Assembly: GCA_030592605.1 (NCBI GenBank) | Contig: JAUVIT010000001.1 | Coordinates: 1-19,455, forward strand | Length of the DNA: 19,455 nt | Origin: Bacteroidota bacterium | GTDB lineage: Bacteria; Bacteroidota; Bacteroidia; Bacteroidales; GCA-2748055 | Direction: 5' to 3' | Shown here: positions 16,469-19,455 of the stretch, in pieces | Layout of the letters: each line of letters starts with the position of its first letter | Numbering within the stretch: the first letter of the stretch is position 1 | The notes under the pieces: generated by a model | What the model was told of the DNA's origin: nothing | Database searches by the model: none | The model's input: only the letters and a program-made list of their open reading frames with translations | Position numbers and translations under genes: made by a program

Positions 16469-17059
16469 ATGTCTGACTCAAAAGAACATAAGCTGGACCC
16501 GCAAAAGTGGGTAGAAAGATATGGGGATTATCTTTTCTCTTATGCTCTTGGGAGGGTGAATGACAGTGGTAAAGCCGAGGACCTGGTCCAGGAGACTTTT
16601 CTTGCAGCACTGAAAGCCATGGACCGGTTTAGAGGAGCAAGTACGGAACGAACCTGGCTTATCTCCATTTTAAAGAGAAAGATTATCGATACTTACCGGA
16701 AGAAGTACTCCTCCAAAGAGTCTGCTTTCGGATCGCATGAGGAAACCGTCTTTGATGGAGATTTCTACCGAAGCGAAGAGCCTTTCAGGGGACATTGGCT
16801 GGAGGGTACGGGCCCCAACTCACATTCCCTTCTGCCGGAAGGGGAGTTGGAGCAAGAGGAGCTAATGAAATATATAAATCTCTGTGTTGAGAATCTGCCA
16901 GCACCACTGGCTGCTGCCTTTATTATGAGAATGATCGATGAGGAAGATTCTGATACCTTATGTAAGGAACTTAGTATTACCCCGTCTAATTTATGGGTCA
17001 TGTTACACAGGGCCAGGTTGAGAATGCGAGAATGTTTAGAAAATAAATGGTTGAGTTAA
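16469..17059 (+). CDS. ECF-type sigma-70 factor
   Basis: A 196-aa group IV sigma factor. Region 2 (about 15-80) shows 'YLFSYALGRVNDSGKAEDLVQETFLAALKAMDRFRG' features and 'TWLISILKRKIIDTYRK', the -10-recognising helices. Region 4 (about 132-190) has 'CVENLPAPLAAAFIMRMID' and the helix-turn-helix 'LCKELSITPSNLWVMLHRARLRMRECL'. The linker between them (81-130) is long and acidic. Regions 1 and 3 are missing, as in all ECF factors. The next gene, one base away, encodes a zinc-finger anti-sigma-like protein, so this sigma is probably held inactive until a signal frees it. Genes for a MNIO-type RiPP follow on the same strand, and I infer they are among its targets. A GAAGAAGG stretch precedes the ATG by 6 bases. 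Confidence 0.92.
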   Translation: MSDSKEHKLDPQKWVERYGDYLFSYALGRVNDSGKAEDLVQETFLAALKAMDRFRGASTERTWLISILKRKIIDTYRKKYSSKESAFGSHEETVFDGDFYRSEEPFRGHWLEGTGPNSHSLLPEGELEQEELMKYINLCVENLPAPLAAAFIMRMIDEEDSDTLCKELSITPSNLWVMLHRARLRMRECLENKWLS

Positions 17060-17060
17060 T

Positions 17061-17369
17061 ATGGCAAAAGGTCCAGGATACAGAATGATGGTTTTTATGA
17101 GCAAGCAGATGATCGCCTGTGATGAGGCGAGTTTTCTTATCTCCTTACGCGAAGAACGCAAGCTGAACTTCAGAAGATGGTGGCAATTGAAAATGCACCT
17201 CCTTACCTGCCATCTCTGTAGAAAATATGCAAAGCAAATAGGCGAGCTCAACTACTCCATGGAGGTATACCGGGACGGGGTCAGTCATGAATCATGTAGC
17301 CATAAACTCTCTCCGGATGCCGGATCTCGTATAGATAAGGAGCTAAACCGGGAGCTAAATGCTAAATAG
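17061..17369 (+). CDS. Small soluble zinc-finger anti-sigma factor-like protein (ZAS type)
   Basis: A 102-aa protein with no membrane segment. Cys20, then 'MHLLTCHLC' (His46, Cys50, Cys53), gives the ZAS pattern C-x25-H-x3-C-x2-C, the zinc site of RsrA-like anti-sigma factors, on a helical scaffold. In RsrA, oxidation of such cysteines releases zinc and the sigma factor; metals can do the same in relatives. The gene starts one base after the sigma stop, as usual for cognate pairs, and its start is set by that coupling; ATG 17097 (MSKQMIACDE) is an alternative. The C-terminal third is polar with another Cys (HESCSH) and no clear fold. I infer it inhibits the preceding sigma and senses thiol oxidation or metal. 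Confidence 0.78.
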   Translation: MAKGPGYRMMVFMSKQMIACDEASFLISLREERKLNFRRWWQLKMHLLTCHLCRKYAKQIGELNYSMEVYRDGVSHESCSHKLSPDAGSRIDKELNRELNAK

Positions 17370-17397
17370 TTGTTAAAATTCCACCTCCCTGCAGATT

Positions 17398-17427
17398 TCT
17401 TGTAAGGATATTCTTCCGCTTACGACT
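17398..17427 (+). promoter_or_regulatory. Candidate ECF-type promoter upstream of the RiPP precursor gene
   Basis: TGTAAGGA (17401-17408) could be a -35 element and ACGACT (17422-17427) a -10 element with 15 bp between TGTAAG and ACGACT. This resembles general ECF promoters but is not matched to a known motif. A TCTTGTA...TTCCG arrangement also occurs before the sigma gene (16439-16457), with a spacing two bases shorter. The stretch 17370-17466 otherwise shows no TAnnTTTG box. Confidence 0.25.
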
Positions 17428-17466
17428 TAGAGCTCAAAATCATTACTAATCAAAAATTGTATTATC

Positions 17467-17877
17467 ATGAAAACAGACAAAAAGATCTTAAAATCCGCTA
17501 CTATGGTAGCCGGAGCATTGCTGACAACAACATTGGCCACAACACCTTCATTTGGTGCAGATATCCTGGCCTATAATCACCTTGGAACTGGTTCACAGGT
17601 GCGCAGTCACCTGATTGATATGAATAGTAATCAGGTCAATCCCATGGAAGCCAATGCTGTAAAATTTGGTGAGCTGAAGTGTGGTGAAGGGAAATGTGGA
17701 GAAGGCAAGTGTGGTGAAGGAGACAAAAAGGAAGATGCCAAGAAGAGCGAGGCCACTACGGCTAAAACCGCCGAGACTGCTACCGAATCTAAAAGTGCCG
17801 AAGCCAAATGTGGAGAAGGCAAATGCGGTGAAGGAGACAAAAAGGAGTCCACTAAGAAGAAGTCCGAGAAGAAGTAG
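17467..17877 (+). CDS. bufA: Secreted Cys-repeat RiPP precursor, bufferin/HvfA-like
   Basis: A 136-aa low-complexity protein. Residues 1-31 are a Sec signal peptide (MKTDKKILKS, hydrophobic stretch, PSFGA before the likely cut). A short polar region follows, then two core blocks: three KCGEG units at 71-85 (Cys72, 77, 82) and two at 114-123 (Cys115, 120). They are split by a Lys/Ala/Thr/Glu-rich linker, and a Lys-rich tail closes the protein. Three of the five cysteines sit in EGKCG, the motif modified in Haemophilus HvfA; the other two, at the head of each block, are in ELKCG and EAKCG. A MNIO gene and a DUF2063 gene follow, the known companions of bufferin/Hvf precursors, which bind copper after their cysteines are oxidised to heterocycles. 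I infer the same here; the metal is unproven. No Shine-Dalgarno site precedes the ATG. Confidence 0.85.
   Translation: MKTDKKILKSATMVAGALLTTTLATTPSFGADILAYNHLGTGSQVRSHLIDMNSNQVNPMEANAVKFGELKCGEGKCGEGKCGEGDKKEDAKKSEATTAKTAETATESKSAEAKCGEGKCGEGDKKESTKKKSEKK
17677..17847 (+). repeat. KCGEG core repeats and duplicated core block
   Basis: Five 15-nt units encode KCGEG: three in tandem at 17677-17721 and two at 17806-17835. A 42-nt block (17692-17733, encoding KCGEGKCGEGDKKE) recurs at 17806-17847 with 39 of 42 bases identical. All three differences are synonymous third-position changes (AAG/AAA, TGT/TGC, GAA/GAG). The encoded peptides are identical, which points to an internal duplication kept under protein-level selection. 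Confidence 0.9.
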
Positions 17878-17890
17878 TATAATTCAGGAA

Positions 17891-17985
17891 TCCGGACCGT
17901 CAGGGTTAGTTAGGTTAGACCAGAGATGGTAATTGTTGATGTGGTTTACAGGTCCGGAAGGAACCCCGGAAATATCCGGGGTTCC
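17891..17985 (+). promoter_or_regulatory. Structured RNA region between precursor and MNIO genes
   Basis: A perfect 10-bp hairpin (17960-17969 with 17976-17985, GGAACCCCGG/CCGGGGTTCC), 11 bp if A17970-T17975 pairs, has a tiny AATA loop. Only ATTTAAAAAAAG follows, not a T run, so it is a poor full terminator. Just upstream, TCCGGACC (17891-17898) and GGTCCGGA (17951-17958) form a long-range 8-bp inverted repeat. Likely roles are partial termination or protection of the precursor mRNA from 3' decay, giving much precursor and little enzyme. Confidence 0.6.
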
Positions 17986-18005
17986 ATTTAAAAAAAGAAG
18001 CTATT

Positions 18006-18848
18006 ATGGAAAGCAAGGAAGGCATGGTTGGATTAGGACTCAGAAGGGATATTGCGGAGGAGATTCTTGATAACAGGATACTTACTCCCGATTTCCTGGA
18101 GTTTGCACCGGAAAACTGGATGGGCATGGGTGGCGCATGGCGTAGGGTCATGGAACGTGCCGCAGACTTGTATCCCATAACCTGTCATGGTCTCTCCCTT
18201 TCACTGGGTAGCCCTGAGGAGATTGACTGGGCATTTGTCAGGGAACTAAAAGAATTCCTTGATGATAATCAGGTGAAGATTTATTCGGAACATCTGAGCT
18301 ATACCAAAAGCAAGAACGCTCATCTTTATGACCTCTTGCCCATCCCATTTCGCCAGGATGCCATCGATCATGTGGTTGACCGGATCCGGCGGGTACAGGA
18401 TGCGCTTGAGCGACCCCTGGCTATTGAAAATGTATCTTACTATACACCGGTGGCAGCAGAGATGAGCGAAATCGATTTTGTGAATGAAATTGTTGACCGG
18501 GCCGGCTGCGACTTGTTGCTGGATGTAAACAATGTGTATGTAAATGCATTCAACCACAACTACGATGCAAAGGAATTTATTGGCAAGCTTCCCCTTGAGC
18601 GGGTGGCCTATATCCATATGGCGGGCCATGAGCAGGTGGAACCCGATCTGATCATCGATACCCATGGTCAGCCCATCATAGATCCGGTATATGAGCTTTT
18701 TGAGTGGACCATACAGAAGATGAACCCTGTACCGGTACTGCTGGAACGGGATTACAATTTTGAGGACCTGGAACAGATCCAGGGAGAGCTCACAAAGATT
18801 AAGAGCATATTAAAAAGACATTGGGAGGTAAATCATGCATCTGCTTAA
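18006..18848 (+). CDS. bufB: MNIO-family (DUF692) oxidative RiPP-modifying enzyme, BufB/HvfB-like
   Basis: A 280-aa TIM-barrel protein of the multinuclear non-heme iron oxidative family. Expected metal-site and neighbouring residues are all present: 'EFAPENWMG' (Glu36, Asn37), 'TCHGLSLSLGS' (His61), 'YSEHLSYT' (Glu95, His96), 'AIENVSYYTP' (Glu141, Asn142), 'LLLDVNNVYVNAFNH' (Asp173, Asn175, His184), 'YIHMAGHE' (His204, His208), 'IDTHGQP' (Asp218, His220) and 'LLERDYNF' (Glu247, Asp249). Enzymes of this family use two or three irons and O2 to rearrange Cys residues of peptide substrates, as in methanobactin and bufferin synthesis. The preceding KCGEG protein is the obvious substrate. AAGAAG precedes the ATG at a good distance; MVGLGLRR seven residues in is an alternative start. 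The 3' end overlaps the next gene by 14 nt. Confidence 0.93.
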   Translation: MESKEGMVGLGLRRDIAEEILDNRILTPDFLEFAPENWMGMGGAWRRVMERAADLYPITCHGLSLSLGSPEEIDWAFVRELKEFLDDNQVKIYSEHLSYTKSKNAHLYDLLPIPFRQDAIDHVVDRIRRVQDALERPLAIENVSYYTPVAAEMSEIDFVNEIVDRAGCDLLLDVNNVYVNAFNHNYDAKEFIGKLPLERVAYIHMAGHEQVEPDLIIDTHGQPIIDPVYELFEWTIQKMNPVPVLLERDYNFEDLEQIQGELTKIKSILKRHWEVNHASA

Positions 18849-19455
18849 AGAGACCATAGCGATTCAGGAACAGCTGGGTGAATACTGCAGGACCGGCGAA
18901 GAGCGGGAGCTTCCGGGCATTACTCCCGGCCGGATCCATCATTACCATCGCCTGATTTCCAACGTAGTTAACGATACGCTTCATACAGCCTTCCCAATTA
19001 CAGTGGCTGCCCTTGAGGAGAGTCAATGGGAAGAGCTTGTTCAGGTTTTTTTCACGGAAGGGATTCCGCAGACCCCTCAGGTTTGGAAGCTGCCCTTTGA
19101 GTTTTACGAGTATCATGCTGGCCAAGAGACCGGGAAGAGGATGGACTTGCCATTTTTAGATGACCTGCTCTATTTTGAGTGGATGGAGATTGAGATCCAC
19201 ACCATGCCCGACAGACCATATCCGGATTTTATAAGTGAGGGGGATCTTTTTCAAGACACCCTGGCATTAAACCCGGAATATGAAATTATTCGATTGGACT
19301 ACCCAATACACACACATCCGGTTAGCGAGGCGCTCGATATGAAGGGGGATCACTTTGCCTTGCTCTACCGACTCCCTGAATCGGGACATGTACAGTTCCT
19401 GGGCCTCTCGGCTCTGAACGTATACATTATCACCCGCCTTCAGGAGGAGAAAGTA
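18835..19455 (+). CDS. bufC: DUF2063 partner protein, BufC/HvfC-like (cut by window end)
   Basis: The frame is open from ATG 18835 to the window end (207 codons). A strong GGGAGG (18823-18828) lies within the upstream gene, six bases before the start. The N-terminal part shows the pattern of DUF2063: 'GITPGRIHHYHRLISNVVNDTLHTAFPITVAAL', then 'FFTEGIPQTPQVWKLPFEFYEYH'. A second domain follows with 'LPFLDDLLYFEWMEIEIHTMPD', an acidic aromatic stretch usual in the family, and 'HTHPVSEALDM'. In Hvf and bufferin systems this protein is the second subunit needed with the MNIO enzyme, probably binding the precursor. The gene lies after bufB with a 14-nt overlap, so translation is coupled. Later genes of the cluster (for example a DoxX-like membrane protein) would lie outside the window. 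Confidence 0.88.
   Translation, partial: MHLLKETIAIQEQLGEYCRTGEERELPGITPGRIHHYHRLISNVVNDTLHTAFPITVAALEESQWEELVQVFFTEGIPQTPQVWKLPFEFYEYHAGQETGKRMDLPFLDDLLYFEWMEIEIHTMPDRPYPDFISEGDLFQDTLALNPEYEIIRLDYPIHTHPVSEALDMKGDHFALLYRLPESGHVQFLGLSALNVYIITRLQEEKV

Noticed and set aside
17631..17852. Minus-strand Ser/Pro/His-rich open frame across the precursor gene
   Set aside because: It is the complement of the KCGEG repeats; its composition is explained by that and it has no start signal.

Overview
The window looks like chromosomal DNA of a member of the Bacteroidota. It carries three neighbouring type IX secretion/gliding genes (porU, a PorP/SprF-family gene, gldJ), a perfect match to the Bacteroidota -7 promoter box TAnnTTTG, and several starts with weak Shine-Dalgarno sites. 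Base composition is moderate and even. I see no rRNA, tRNA, CRISPR, insertion sequence or phage gene. Order or family cannot be fixed from this window.

Layout. (1) 1-3694: porU (minus strand, 3' end outside the window) is divergent from porP-like and gldJ, closed by a strong intrinsic terminator. (2) 3706-5007: murF, cell-wall precursor ligase. (3) 10508 down to 5073: a tight five-gene minus-strand operon of nitroreductase, folC, inositol-monophosphatase-like gene, GT2 glycosyltransferase and long-chain acyl-CoA synthetase. Two of the four junctions are 4-nt ATGA overlaps. (4) 10624-12882: a plus-strand operon of PIN-PhoH ATPase, SixA-like histidine phosphatase and Nudix hydrolase. (5) 16392 down to 12879: a minus-strand operon of yedF, selD, an unrecognised membrane protein and a CaCA-family cation exchanger, convergent with the Nudix gene (the stop codons overlap).

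(6) 16469-19455 is the most interesting part. An ECF sigma factor and a small soluble zinc-finger anti-sigma-like protein are followed by a secreted small protein with five Cys residues in KCGEG repeats, a DUF692/MNIO enzyme, and a DUF2063 protein cut by the window end. Precursor, MNIO and DUF2063 partner is the organisation of the copper-binding RiPP systems called bufferins (Buf) or Hvf in Proteobacteria. Here the set appears in a Bacteroidota setting, with a two-block core and with an adjacent sigma/anti-sigma pair that may sense metal or thiol stress. A strong hairpin sits between precursor and enzyme genes. My working model: the ECF/ZAS pair turns on a RiPP whose Cys residues are oxidatively modified by the MNIO enzyme with its DUF2063 partner, giving an exported metal (probably copper) chelator. 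Function, metal and modification chemistry are inferred from family knowledge, not shown by the sequence.
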